The notes below the pieces were generated by a model. That model saw only the letters and a list, made by a program, of their open reading frames with translations. It did not search any database and was not told the DNA's origin. Positions 44,854-53,295 of a stretch of 64,000 nucleotides of DNA are shown in pieces. Made by a program: the position numbers and the translations under genes. The number at the start of each line of letters is the position of its first letter. Within the stretch, counting starts at the first letter, position 1. The stretch is taken from positions 5,135,501 through 5,199,500 of the forward strand of contig CP070896.1 in assembly GCA_017084465.1 (NCBI GenBank), written 5' to 3'. This stretch comes from Lacrimispora xylanisolvens. Its GTDB lineage: Bacteria; Bacillota; Clostridia; Lachnospirales; Lachnospiraceae.

Positions 44854-45816
44854 TCATTTTAAAATCCCGTATGTACTGGATAAGGCGATTATCCTTTTGG
44901 CCCAGTTATAATGGGTTTTGTATTCATTCATTCGCTCCATAGAGCTGTTCCCGGAAACTAAAAGGCCGGATTCGGGCTTCCAGTCAAGTATGGACACGGC
45001 ATCCTCATAATCGTTAGAAGAGACCATATATGCTTCGTTCACCAGGGGAATCTGTTTCGGATGAATGACAGTCTTACCAACAAAACCGTTCAGACGGTCC
45101 ATTTGCAGTTCGCTTCTAAGGCCCTTGTCCCAATTCTCACCATTGTAATATTCCCAGACAGGACCAGAGATTATGTAATCCATTCCGAAAACAGTTATAA
45201 TATCGGTCAGAATGTCAGCAACTGGCCGTATATCATAAATGGTATTGCTGTCTGAGCGGCGAAACCCGAATGAATGGCACAGATCATTGCCCCCTACCCG
45301 AATGTTCAGAACCAGATCCGAAATTTTATCCAGCTTTTCCTTCAGACCGTATAGAATTTCATATCGATGCTGCAGATGAATCATGGTTGGGCTCTCCAGT
45401 ATAGGCATGATATAGATGGGGCGGTCAGAACGGGAATTGGCTTCTGTTATGGAATGAATATAATAATCTATGTTTTCTAAGGTTATCTTTGGTATTATAA
45501 ATCCCTGTACCAGGGATGCAGCATCAGACAGGCCAGCCAGTAAACGGGTTATCTGCTCTGGTTCTCTTACTCGGATAAAGATCTTTGGTATATAAAAATC
45601 GTGATCTTGCTGTGCTTTAAATATATCGTTTAAAGAGTTTATCAACTGGTTTTCTGCTTCAGTCACATGGTCATCCCCGATGGTATCTTCGAGGCAGAGT
45701 GCAAAAGAATAATTCTTACCGAAATTCTGCTTAATGATTGAATTCGCTGCAGTGTCATATGCAGCTGGGCAGTACAACAGAGGCCCTACGCCGCACGATA
45801 ATAATAATGGATCCAT
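44854..45816 (-). CDS. HpcH/HpaI aldolase - citrate lyase beta-like protein of the Ter island
   Basis: 320-residue TIM barrel of the CitE superfamily. Visible are the acid ligand in CLEDTIGDDH, IFIRVREPEQ, IMPILESPTMIH and the VGGNDLCHSFG loop, then VGKTVIHPKQI near the end. CitE-like proteins of Ter loci are predicted C-C lyases of the same pathway as the PRTases and the HAD phosphatase. It is not a citrate lyase subunit, as no citD/citF are near. AGGAGTAG precedes the ATG, and a minus-strand TATAAT lies about 35 bases upstream. Confidence 0.83.
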   Translation of the reverse strand: MDPLLLSCGVGPLLYCPAAYDTAANSIIKQNFGKNYSFALCLEDTIGDDHVTEAENQLINSLNDIFKAQQDHDFYIPKIFIRVREPEQITRLLAGLSDAASLVQGFIIPKITLENIDYYIHSITEANSRSDRPIYIMPILESPTMIHLQHRYEILYGLKEKLDKISDLVLNIRVGGNDLCHSFGFRRSDSNTIYDIRPVADILTDIITVFGMDYIISGPVWEYYNGENWDKGLRSELQMDRLNGFVGKTVIHPKQIPLVNEAYMVSSNDYEDAVSILDWKPESGLLVSGNSSMERMNEYKTHYNWAKRIIALSSTYGILK

Positions 45817-45949
45817 AACAACTACTCCTTCTATGGTCAGATTCGATAATTATAGCACTAATATGGCACAAAAGATAGTTTTTTCTATTGTTGTGTGCTA
45901 AAATAGTCGATATATATCAAAATATGTAAATTTGGGAGCCGGGCATAAC

Positions 45950-47263
45950 ATGAAGGTTCGATATAATGTGTTGAATATAACGTCAATTATGGCATTTGCA
46001 AGCGTAAAAGGTGGTCTGAATCAAAGCTGCAAAGATGTATATTTTCTGAGCTGCATCGGACAGTCTGATCACTATTTAAGAATGATCAGAGAAATGGATG
46101 GAGTGCTTTCAGAACGTGTACAGCAGGGACAGGGAGACTACATACGGATAACGGGATTTCCCGGATTAAAAAGCATGGAAGAAATCAATTTTTACCGTGG
46201 CTGCTATGAACAATGGCTGCAGAGCGGAAGGCGCCGTCTGACAGGGAAAAATATACCTCCTGGTACTCAGCTGGAAGAAGCTGTCAGAGAAGCTATGGAA
46301 AAAACCACCGCGAAATTCAGAGAATATTCGAAAGGTGCCAGTGAATCAATGGAGAGCAATTTTATTATTAAACTCATTTACTGGCTGGACTGCACTGCAA
46401 GCGGGATATTGACAAACTGGAATCAGGCAGGTTCCTGTAAATTTGTTGTAAACGGTGCGGTGAAAAATCATGAATATTTATTTCTGTATTTTCTTACGCT
46501 TATTGGAATTGATGTAATGATATTAATGCCGGAAGGAAATAAAGGTATTGATAAGTCTTTGCTTTCTATGTCATCTCAATTGGTTCTGGGCCCCTGTTCC
46601 CCTGCCGAGATTCCATGCTATGACAGAAGGGAATATATTACAGCTTCGCGCCATAAAGAACCCCCGATTTCAACTGAGCGAAGATGCGTAAAAAAATTTG
46701 AGGAATTGGCAATGATTGCGGCCTCTGTTGTAATGATAGCGGTCCACGACCAGGAGGGGAATATTACAGCAACGGGTTCTGGAATTATAATTAGTTCAGA
46801 TGGATATATTCTCACCAATCATCATGTTATACAAGGAGGAGTTTTCTATACCGTGCGAATTGAGGATAATGATGAATTGTATACAACTGATGAGGTGATA
46901 AAAGATAATTCATTTCTGGATCTGGCTTTAATCAGAATAGAAGGCAGGATGCCAGGACCTGCTCCTCTTTATAGGGGGAGTGATGAATTGGTAAGAGGAC
47001 AGAAAGTGGTAGCGATTGGAAGCCCTCTTGGGATGTTTAACTCAGTATCTGACGGTATCATATCCGGATTACGTACGATTGATAATGTGAAAATGATACA
47101 GTTCACAGCTCCGATTTCCCATGGAAGTTCCGGGGGTGCTCTTATAAATCTTTATGGAGAGATAATTGGCATAAGCACGGCTGGGTTTGATAGGGGACAA
47201 AATTTAAATCTGGCAGTAAGCTACGTTGAAATTGATAAATTTGCCCGTGGCTTTTATAAATGA
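45950..47263 (+). CDS. Fusion of a YceG-like domain to a trypsin-like (HtrA-type) serine protease
   Basis: 437 residues. The N-terminal ~230 residues contain a segment (KFVVNGAVKNHEYLFLYFLTLIGIDVMILMPEG) with the same pattern as the YceG domains of the gene at 47979 (...LLGFDIIIFIPTG). The C-terminal ~200 residues are a chymotrypsin-fold protease: His292 in ILTNHHVIQGG, Asp324 in FLDLALIRIEG and Ser394 in ISHGSSGGALI. No signal peptide or PDZ domain, so it should act in the cytoplasm, unlike DegP. The start ATG 45950 follows a weak GGGAG. Its place in the Ter island suggests protease output of the stress sensor. Confidence 0.78.
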   Translation: MKVRYNVLNITSIMAFASVKGGLNQSCKDVYFLSCIGQSDHYLRMIREMDGVLSERVQQGQGDYIRITGFPGLKSMEEINFYRGCYEQWLQSGRRRLTGKNIPPGTQLEEAVREAMEKTTAKFREYSKGASESMESNFIIKLIYWLDCTASGILTNWNQAGSCKFVVNGAVKNHEYLFLYFLTLIGIDVMILMPEGNKGIDKSLLSMSSQLVLGPCSPAEIPCYDRREYITASRHKEPPISTERRCVKKFEELAMIAASVVMIAVHDQEGNITATGSGIIISSDGYILTNHHVIQGGVFYTVRIEDNDELYTTDEVIKDNSFLDLALIRIEGRMPGPAPLYRGSDELVRGQKVVAIGSPLGMFNSVSDGIISGLRTIDNVKMIQFTAPISHGSSGGALINLYGEIIGISTAGFDRGQNLNLAVSYVEIDKFARGFYK

Positions 47264-47321
47264 CAGAATATCAGCAAATATTACATATTTTTTAAAAAAT
47301 ATGTTTTAATAACTCGAATAG

Positions 47322-47350
47322 TTGTGAAACATGTATGGTTGTGATATAAT
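47322..47350 (+). promoter_or_regulatory. Internal promoter before the rhomboid-YceG-TelA-TerD genes
   Basis: TTGTGA (47322-47327), 17-bp spacer, TATAAT (47345-47350). The dyad of the island promoter is not present here. Confidence 0.55.
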
Positions 47351-47378
47351 AAACAAGCTTAAGGCAAAGGGGGGTATT

Positions 47379-47969
47379 ATGAAACAAAAAAAGTTCCTGA
47401 TCTCGTTCAATTCTCCAATAATTCTTGGGTTTACATTCCTGTGTTTTATTGCTTTGATTTTAAATTATATTACACACGGCATTACCAATCGAATGTTTTT
47501 CAGTATATACCGTTCCTCTCCTTGGAATCCCCTGTTTTATATCCGGCTGTTTGGTCACGTATTTGGACATGCGGGCTGGGACCATTTTTTTGGAAATATT
47601 ACATTAATACTAGTAATAGGGCCTCTGTTGGAAGAAAAGTATGGTTCGGTTAATTTAAGTCTTGTCATGTTAATAACAGCATTGATAACGGGTATTTTTA
47701 ATCTTGTTTTCTTTCCCGGTACTCAACTTTTGGGAGCCAGTGGTGTTGTTTTTGCATGTATCATGCTTTCATCTATGACCAGTATCACTGAAGGCAGCAT
47801 ACCCGTCACATTTATTTTGATAGCAGTTATCTACATAGGCGGCCAGATTTTTGATGGAATCTTTACAAGAGACAATGTATCCCATCTTACCCACATCATG
47901 GGAGGTGGGGTTGGAGTGGTTATGGGCTATTTTCTGAATAGAAAAAAACAAAACAGATATTGCAGGTGA
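47379..47969 (+). CDS. Rhomboid-family intramembrane serine protease
   Basis: 196 residues with six hydrophobic segments. The nucleophile Ser121 lies in LLGASGVVF (GxSG), the catalytic His is one of the pair in VSHLTHIMGG (169/172), and HAGWDHFFGNI near the start matches the rhomboid H-x-N region. The start ATG 47379 has AAAGGGGGG upstream. It cleaves membrane proteins in the lipid bilayer. Placement between the YceG-trypsin fusion and YceG is unusual and suggests a proteolytic step in the island's response. Confidence 0.86.
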   Translation: MKQKKFLISFNSPIILGFTFLCFIALILNYITHGITNRMFFSIYRSSPWNPLFYIRLFGHVFGHAGWDHFFGNITLILVIGPLLEEKYGSVNLSLVMLITALITGIFNLVFFPGTQLLGASGVVFACIMLSSMTSITEGSIPVTFILIAVIYIGGQIFDGIFTRDNVSHLTHIMGGGVGVVMGYFLNRKKQNRYCR

Positions 47970-47978
47970 TAACAAAGG

Positions 47979-50300
47979 ATGTTTAAACACAGAATTCTCC
48001 AAAATTTAGATGAATATTTTCTTAACCTTAACCGAAGGGGAGGGAACTACGTATTTTTCTATCGGTTTAACGGTTTAAACAGGGAAGTTATTCAGTTTTT
48101 AAAGCGATACTATGAAACCGCCAGATTGAATGGTGTTATTCTGGAAGGAAAAATCCCCAATCCGGAAGATAGTAATCTGGATTATTATTATGAGATAATG
48201 GGCAATGATTTTCAGCTCAGCATGGGCTTTCTTATTAACAGCTTAAAAAAGTGGCTTCCCAGAATGAATGGATATCAGCTGGAAGCAGTATCAGCTGCCA
48301 TTTATGATACCCTGGATTATATGAGAATAGAGGGTAAGAATGATAATATGCTGAAAAATGCATATGTCAAATATATGTGCTGGCTGTACTATAAGTTCGA
48401 GAGAATTGTAAGCCGCCTTGGTTCGGAACAAATTCCTAAGATTTTGTATGAAGGAGAGATTAGTAATTATGAGTTAAAGCTTATATCCATTCTTTCCAAT
48501 GCGGGCTGTGATGTTGTTTTGCTTCAGCATCAGGGAGACAGCAGCTATCTTCAGACAGACAAAGATTCAAGACTGTCTGTTGCGTATCCGATGACAGGAC
48601 TTAGTCCATTTCCAAAATCCTTTTCCATCAGTAAATTCCAGGAGGAAATCGAAGAAGACAGGCAGGTTGAGCGCATGTATGGACAGCTCCCTGAATTAAC
48701 AGCCTGTACCAACAAGTGGACAGAAAAAAAAGGACTGGAAGATGTTTTAAAAGGTGTTATGGCCAGAGGCAGTGAATCGCTTACATTTTATAACTGCTAT
48801 TTAAGGATTAATGGAGTGGAGGATAAGCTCACCTATTTGAACGAGCTGTATCAATTCTATTTACAGCTGAAAAGTACAAAAAGAGATCTGGTTATTATTA
48901 ATCACAAGATTAAGATTCCGGATATGGATGAGATTTCTTTAATTAAAAGAAGCAATTACAGCTCCGTTAAACAGATGTTGGGAGATTTATCCGGGAATAT
49001 AAAATATCCGGCAAATCATGAACTTCAAAAACTGATTAAAAAAGCATTCTTGGATGTGATGCTGGAAACGAATAAAAATTCAGATTACAGCTTAAATAAA
49101 ATGACAAATCAGGCGATTTATATATTGTGCTGGTTAAATCGTTACATTCCCAAACTGTTTCCCTGCTGGACCCCTCCTATGGCAGCCTGCTTTATTTATT
49201 TAGGTGGTATTAAAAATGAAAATGAAGTTCTTTTTGTAAAGATCCTTTCAAGGATTCCTGCTGATGTCTTAATATTAAATCCCAACCGTAATATCAGGTG
49301 TGCGCTGGAAGATGAGATGCTTTATGAAATCAGTCATGAGGAATCCATGGAAGTGGAAGAATTTCCCTGCGTGAGCGGGGATATCCGCATGGGGACTGCC
49401 GCGTATCACGCTGAGCGGGAACTGGATGGATTGCTCTATCAGGATACCGGACTTTATCGGGATTACCAGTACCGAAAGGGAAATTCAGTTATTTTAAGGA
49501 CCATGTATGAGGAGATTTCTATTTTGTGGGATCAGGAGCTGAAATATCGCCCGAATTTCGGTGTCGTCAATGATCAGGTAACCCTGCCTGTGATTTTTGC
49601 CAGGATATCAGGAGTTAAGGATGGTCCGGTTTCTGCATATTGGTCTGATATAAAACGATTAAAAACGGAAGATACGCTGTTGATAAAGAAAACTCCTTTT
49701 CTTAATCCTGTTGATTTTAATCCGATAAAGCAGTATGCAACCGAATTTTTGAAAAACGGCAGAGTGCAGCGAAATAGAATTAAGACCCATAAAGCTTATA
49801 CTTATGCGTTTTTAAGGGAAGAAGTACAAGAGTATCTTCTGGATAAGTTTCAGCTTTTACTGGATCAGAGAATAATTAAAGGTACCTTTGAAAATGGTAC
49901 GGAATACACCATTGCCTCCGTGGTATTGAATTTAAATCATGAGATCCTGAGGCTGATACAAAAGTTCGATTTTACCAAAAAGAATCCCAAGGTGATATTT
50001 ATTAATACAACAGAAACTATATTTTCCTTAGAGGACAGTATTTTAATGGCTTTCTTAAATCTTTTGGGATTCGATATAATAATATTTATTCCGACTGGTT
50101 ATCAAACAGTGGAAAAGTACTTTACGAATAAAATAATGGAAGAACATCAGATTGGTGAATACAGATATGAACTGGAGCCGCCTGATTTCGACACTGTTTT
50201 ATCAAATAGCAGCCAGCCATGGCATCATAGAATATTTAGAAGGGGGGAACTAATATGGGCTTGGACTTTAATAAAGCACAATCACAGCAATCAGCTGTAA
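47979..50300 (+). CDS. yceG: YceG-family Ter-associated protein
   Basis: 773 residues, homologous to B. subtilis YceG of the yceCDEFGHI stress operon. Two related Rossmann-like segments can be seen, around 155-190 (KILYEGEISNYELKLISILSNAGCDVVLLQH) and 665-710 (VIFINTTETIFSLEDSILMAFLNLLGFDIIIF in pattern), each followed by a polar loop. No transmembrane helices. Its biochemical activity is unknown. The 3' end overlaps telA by 46 bases, showing tight coupling with it. Confidence 0.84.
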   Translation: MFKHRILQNLDEYFLNLNRRGGNYVFFYRFNGLNREVIQFLKRYYETARLNGVILEGKIPNPEDSNLDYYYEIMGNDFQLSMGFLINSLKKWLPRMNGYQLEAVSAAIYDTLDYMRIEGKNDNMLKNAYVKYMCWLYYKFERIVSRLGSEQIPKILYEGEISNYELKLISILSNAGCDVVLLQHQGDSSYLQTDKDSRLSVAYPMTGLSPFPKSFSISKFQEEIEEDRQVERMYGQLPELTACTNKWTEKKGLEDVLKGVMARGSESLTFYNCYLRINGVEDKLTYLNELYQFYLQLKSTKRDLVIINHKIKIPDMDEISLIKRSNYSSVKQMLGDLSGNIKYPANHELQKLIKKAFLDVMLETNKNSDYSLNKMTNQAIYILCWLNRYIPKLFPCWTPPMAACFIYLGGIKNENEVLFVKILSRIPADVLILNPNRNIRCALEDEMLYEISHEESMEVEEFPCVSGDIRMGTAAYHAERELDGLLYQDTGLYRDYQYRKGNSVILRTMYEEISILWDQELKYRPNFGVVNDQVTLPVIFARISGVKDGPVSAYWSDIKRLKTEDTLLIKKTPFLNPVDFNPIKQYATEFLKNGRVQRNRIKTHKAYTYAFLREEVQEYLLDKFQLLLDQRIIKGTFENGTEYTIASVVLNLNHEILRLIQKFDFTKKNPKVIFINTTETIFSLEDSILMAFLNLLGFDIIIFIPTGYQTVEKYFTNKIMEEHQIGEYRYELEPPDFDTVLSNSSQPWHHRIFRRGELIWAWTLIKHNHSNQL

Positions 50301-51405
50301 GTACACAATCGCAGACACAAAATGAGACAGAACCTGCGGTTTATGACATCTCGTCAGACAGAGAGCAGCTTAATCTGGCACTGACCAATTCACCGGAGGT
50401 AGATGCGCTGGTGAGTCAGATTGAGGTAAACAATTTAGAAACAATTGTATCCTTTGGAGCAGGTGCAGCAGAGGAAATATCAAAAGCTTCCGATGTGGTA
50501 TTAAATGGTATGAATATGTCTCAGTTAGACGGTTCCAGTGAAATGCTTAATACGCTGGCAAAAATCATGTCGAAGTTTGACATAGAGGAGATCAAAGAAA
50601 AGCCGGGACTGTTTGGCAAGTTGTTTGGGAATTTACGCAAGCAGCTGGACCGGATCCTGGACAAGTATCATACCATGGGTGAAGAAGTAGACAAAATTTA
50701 TGTTCAGTTAAAACAGTATGAATCTGAGATTAAGCAGTCTAACAGAAAGCTTAATCAAATGTTTGAAGCAAACGTAGCCTACTATCATGAACTGGTAAAA
50801 TATATACTGGCAGGGGAGCAGGGCATTCGGGAACTGGAAACCTACATAGCAGGACGGCGTTCTGATATGGAATCCACTGGTGATAATTCCATACAGTTTG
50901 AGATCCAGAGTCTGGAACAGGCTCTTATGATGCTGGAGCAAAGGACACAGGATTTAAGAACTGCTGAAAATGTTGCCATGCAGTCCGTTCCCATGATTAA
51001 GACCATGGAATTCAGCAATATGAATCTGGTCCGTAAAATTAATTCAGCGTTTATCATTACATTACCGGTATTTAAGCAGGCGCTGGCTCAGGCCATTATG
51101 CTTAAGCGTCAGAGAATACAGGCCGAAGCCATGTCAGCCCTTGATGAAAAACCAATGAAATGCTGATTAAAAATGCCCGTAATACAGTTGAACAGTCCAA
51201 GATGACCGCCAGATTGGCTTCTGGCAGTTCTATAAAGATTGAGACTCTGGAGACTACATGGAGAACCATTGTTGATGGTATAGAAGAAACCAGACAGATC
51301 CAGGAAAATGCCAGAAGACAGCGGGTGGAAGATCAGGCAAGACTGGAAGTTATTAAAAAAGATTTTAACAGTAGGTATCATATGCCAAATTCGGCAAAAA
51401 AATAA
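50255..51405 (+). CDS. telA: Toxic-anion resistance protein TelA/YceH (frameshifted)
   Basis: About 383 residues joined. Mostly helical and predicted coiled coil, with family stretches PGLFGKLFGNLRKQLDRILDKY and MNLVRKINSAFIITLPVFKQAL. The A run at 51147-51151 has five A where six restore ALDEKTNEMLIKNARNTVEQSK. AGAAGGGGGG precedes the ATG. TelA homologues accompany TerD proteins in tellurite, nisin and cell-envelope stress resistance. The mechanism is unresolved. It probably works with YceG, whose gene it overlaps. Confidence 0.88.
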
Positions 51406-51431
51406 ACTGAAATCACAGGAGGATATTGTAT

Positions 51432-52013
51432 ATGCCAATTAATTTATCAAAAGGACAAAAGGTAGATCTGACAAAAGGAAATCCAGGACTGAAAAACATT
51501 ATGGTCGGATTAGGCTGGGATATAAATGCTTTTGATTCCGGCGCTGCGTTTGATCTGGATGCGGCTGCATTTTTAATGGATGATACAGGAAAATGCCCGA
51601 CTGAAAAGGAATTTATTTTCTATGGCAATTTAACCCATGCAAGCCAGTCAGTGAAACATATGGGAGATAACTTAACGGGTGAAGGAGATGGGGATGATGA
51701 GCAGATACAGATCGATTTAACACGTATCCCTGCTAATGTGACAAAAGTTGCATTTACAGTAACCATTTACGATGCTGAAGCAAGAAGACAGAACTTTGGT
51801 CAGGTAATTAACGCATTTATCCGTATTGTAGATGAATCTTCCAATACAGAATTGATCCGCTATGATTTGGGGGAGGATTTCTCCATTGAGACGGCAATTG
51901 TGGTAGGAGAGCTGTACAGACATAATGGGGAATGGAAATTTAATGCTATCGGAAGCGGTTTCCAGGGTGGCCTGGCTGCGCTTTGTGCTCATTATGGAAT
52001 CGATGCATCATAA
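51432..52013 (+). CDS. terD: TerD-family calcium-binding stress protein (copy 1)
   Basis: 193 residues, cytoplasmic TerD beta-sandwich. The two Ca2+ site elements are seen in FDLDAAAFLMD (about 42) and GEGDGDDEQI (about 84), and the end EWKFNAIGSGFQGGLAALC is family-typical. The start ATG 51432 is preceded by AGGAGG; a TTG two codons earlier is less likely. The next TerD starts 15 bases after its stop. TerD proteins bind Ca2+ and associate with membrane-linked stress complexes. Confidence 0.92.
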   Translation: MPINLSKGQKVDLTKGNPGLKNIMVGLGWDINAFDSGAAFDLDAAAFLMDDTGKCPTEKEFIFYGNLTHASQSVKHMGDNLTGEGDGDDEQIQIDLTRIPANVTKVAFTVTIYDAEARRQNFGQVINAFIRIVDESSNTELIRYDLGEDFSIETAIVVGELYRHNGEWKFNAIGSGFQGGLAALCAHYGIDAS

Positions 52014-52028
52014 TCAGGAGGAAATTAT

Positions 52029-52610
52029 ATGCCAGTAAGTTTACAAAAAGGTCAGAAAGTTAGTATCACCAAGGGAAATCCCGGTCTTACAAAGGTAGTG
52101 GTAGGGATTGGCTGGGATGTGAACCAGTTTGATACGGGCGGTGACTTTGATTTGGATACTGCCGCTTTTTTATTTACTGATACTGGAAGAGTATCCAGAT
52201 CAGAAGATTTTGTGTTTTTTGGCAATTTACTACATCAGTCAGGCTGTGTGGAACACATGGGAGATAATCTGACCGGAGCCGGTGAAGGCGATGATGAACA
52301 GATTAAAGTGAATCTTTCCATGGTACCGGAGAACATATCCAAAATTGCATTCACGGTTACGATTTATGAAGCGGAACAGAGAAGACAGAATTTTGGACAG
52401 GTTTCCCGTGCGTTTATCCGGATTTATAATGAAACCACAGGGGAAGAACTGCTAAGATATGATTTGGGAGAAGATTTTTCCATTGAAACAGCTGCGATAT
52501 TCGGTGAGTTGTATAAGAATAACGGAGAGTGGAAATTTAATGCCATTGGAAGCGGTTATCAGGGAGGGCTGGCCGCTTTATGCTCTAATTTTGGAGTAGT
52601 TGTGGAATAA
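52029..52610 (+). CDS. terD: TerD-family calcium-binding stress protein (copy 2)
   Basis: 193 residues, close to copy 1 throughout. Ca2+ elements FDLDTAAFLFT and GAGEGDDEQI are intact, as is EWKFNAIGSGYQGGLAALC. AGGAGG is placed correctly before the ATG. Tandem paralogues of TerD are the rule in these loci (YceC, YceD, YceE in B. subtilis). Confidence 0.92.
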   Translation: MPVSLQKGQKVSITKGNPGLTKVVVGIGWDVNQFDTGGDFDLDTAAFLFTDTGRVSRSEDFVFFGNLLHQSGCVEHMGDNLTGAGEGDDEQIKVNLSMVPENISKIAFTVTIYEAEQRRQNFGQVSRAFIRIYNETTGEELLRYDLGEDFSIETAAIFGELYKNNGEWKFNAIGSGYQGGLAALCSNFGVVVE

Positions 52611-52631
52611 AAAATAACTGGAGGATTACAT

Positions 52632-53219
52632 ATGTCTATAAGTTTACAAAAGGGACAAAAAGTCAGCTTGTCAAAAGACAATGCGGAACTTTCTAAAGTA
52701 CTGATCGGATTAGGCTGGGATGAGGTTAAACAGTCAAGGGGGCTGTTTGCACCAAAGCCTCAACCCATTGATTGCGATGCATCTGTGTTTCTACTGCAGA
52801 ATGGAAAACTCATGGGGAAACAGGATATTGTTTATTTTGGCAATTTGAGGCATGGATCCGGCACGGTTGAGCATATGGGAGACAACTTAACAGGAGCCGG
52901 TGATGGCGATGATGAGCAGGTGGTTGTGGATTTGGCACGGATACCTGCACAATATGACAAAATTGTAATTGTGGTTAATATTTATCAGGCAGTTCAGAGA
53001 AGACAGCATTTTGGAATGATTACAAATGCATTTTGCCGTTTGGAAGATAGTGGAAAGCATACAGAGATGTGCAGATACAATTTGACAGATGATTATTCCG
53101 GAGCAACTGCGCTTGTGTTTGGTGAAATATACAGACATAACGGAGAATGGAAATTCAATGCAATAGGGCAGGGGACCAACGATCCTGGGCTTGCAGAATT
53201 AGCAGGCAGATTTGCCTGA
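52632..53219 (+). CDS. Divergent TerD-family protein (copy 3)
   Basis: 195 residues. It keeps the second Ca2+ loop (GAGDGDDEQV) and the end EWKFNAIGQGT, but the first site differs: an insertion EVKQSRGLFAPKPQPIDCDASVFLL replaces the FDLDAAAF segment, as in the YceC/TerZ-like subgroup. CTGGAGG precedes the ATG. It may be the partner that gives the TerD assembly asymmetry, which is speculation. Confidence 0.88.
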   Translation: MSISLQKGQKVSLSKDNAELSKVLIGLGWDEVKQSRGLFAPKPQPIDCDASVFLLQNGKLMGKQDIVYFGNLRHGSGTVEHMGDNLTGAGDGDDEQVVVDLARIPAQYDKIVIVVNIYQAVQRRQHFGMITNAFCRLEDSGKHTEMCRYNLTDDYSGATALVFGEIYRHNGEWKFNAIGQGTNDPGLAELAGRFA

Positions 53220-53295
53220 TTGATTTATGAGGAAGATTCGTTCGGTATGGGAACATTTCTTCCTCATATTTTTATGACTGTTAAGGAGATAATGA

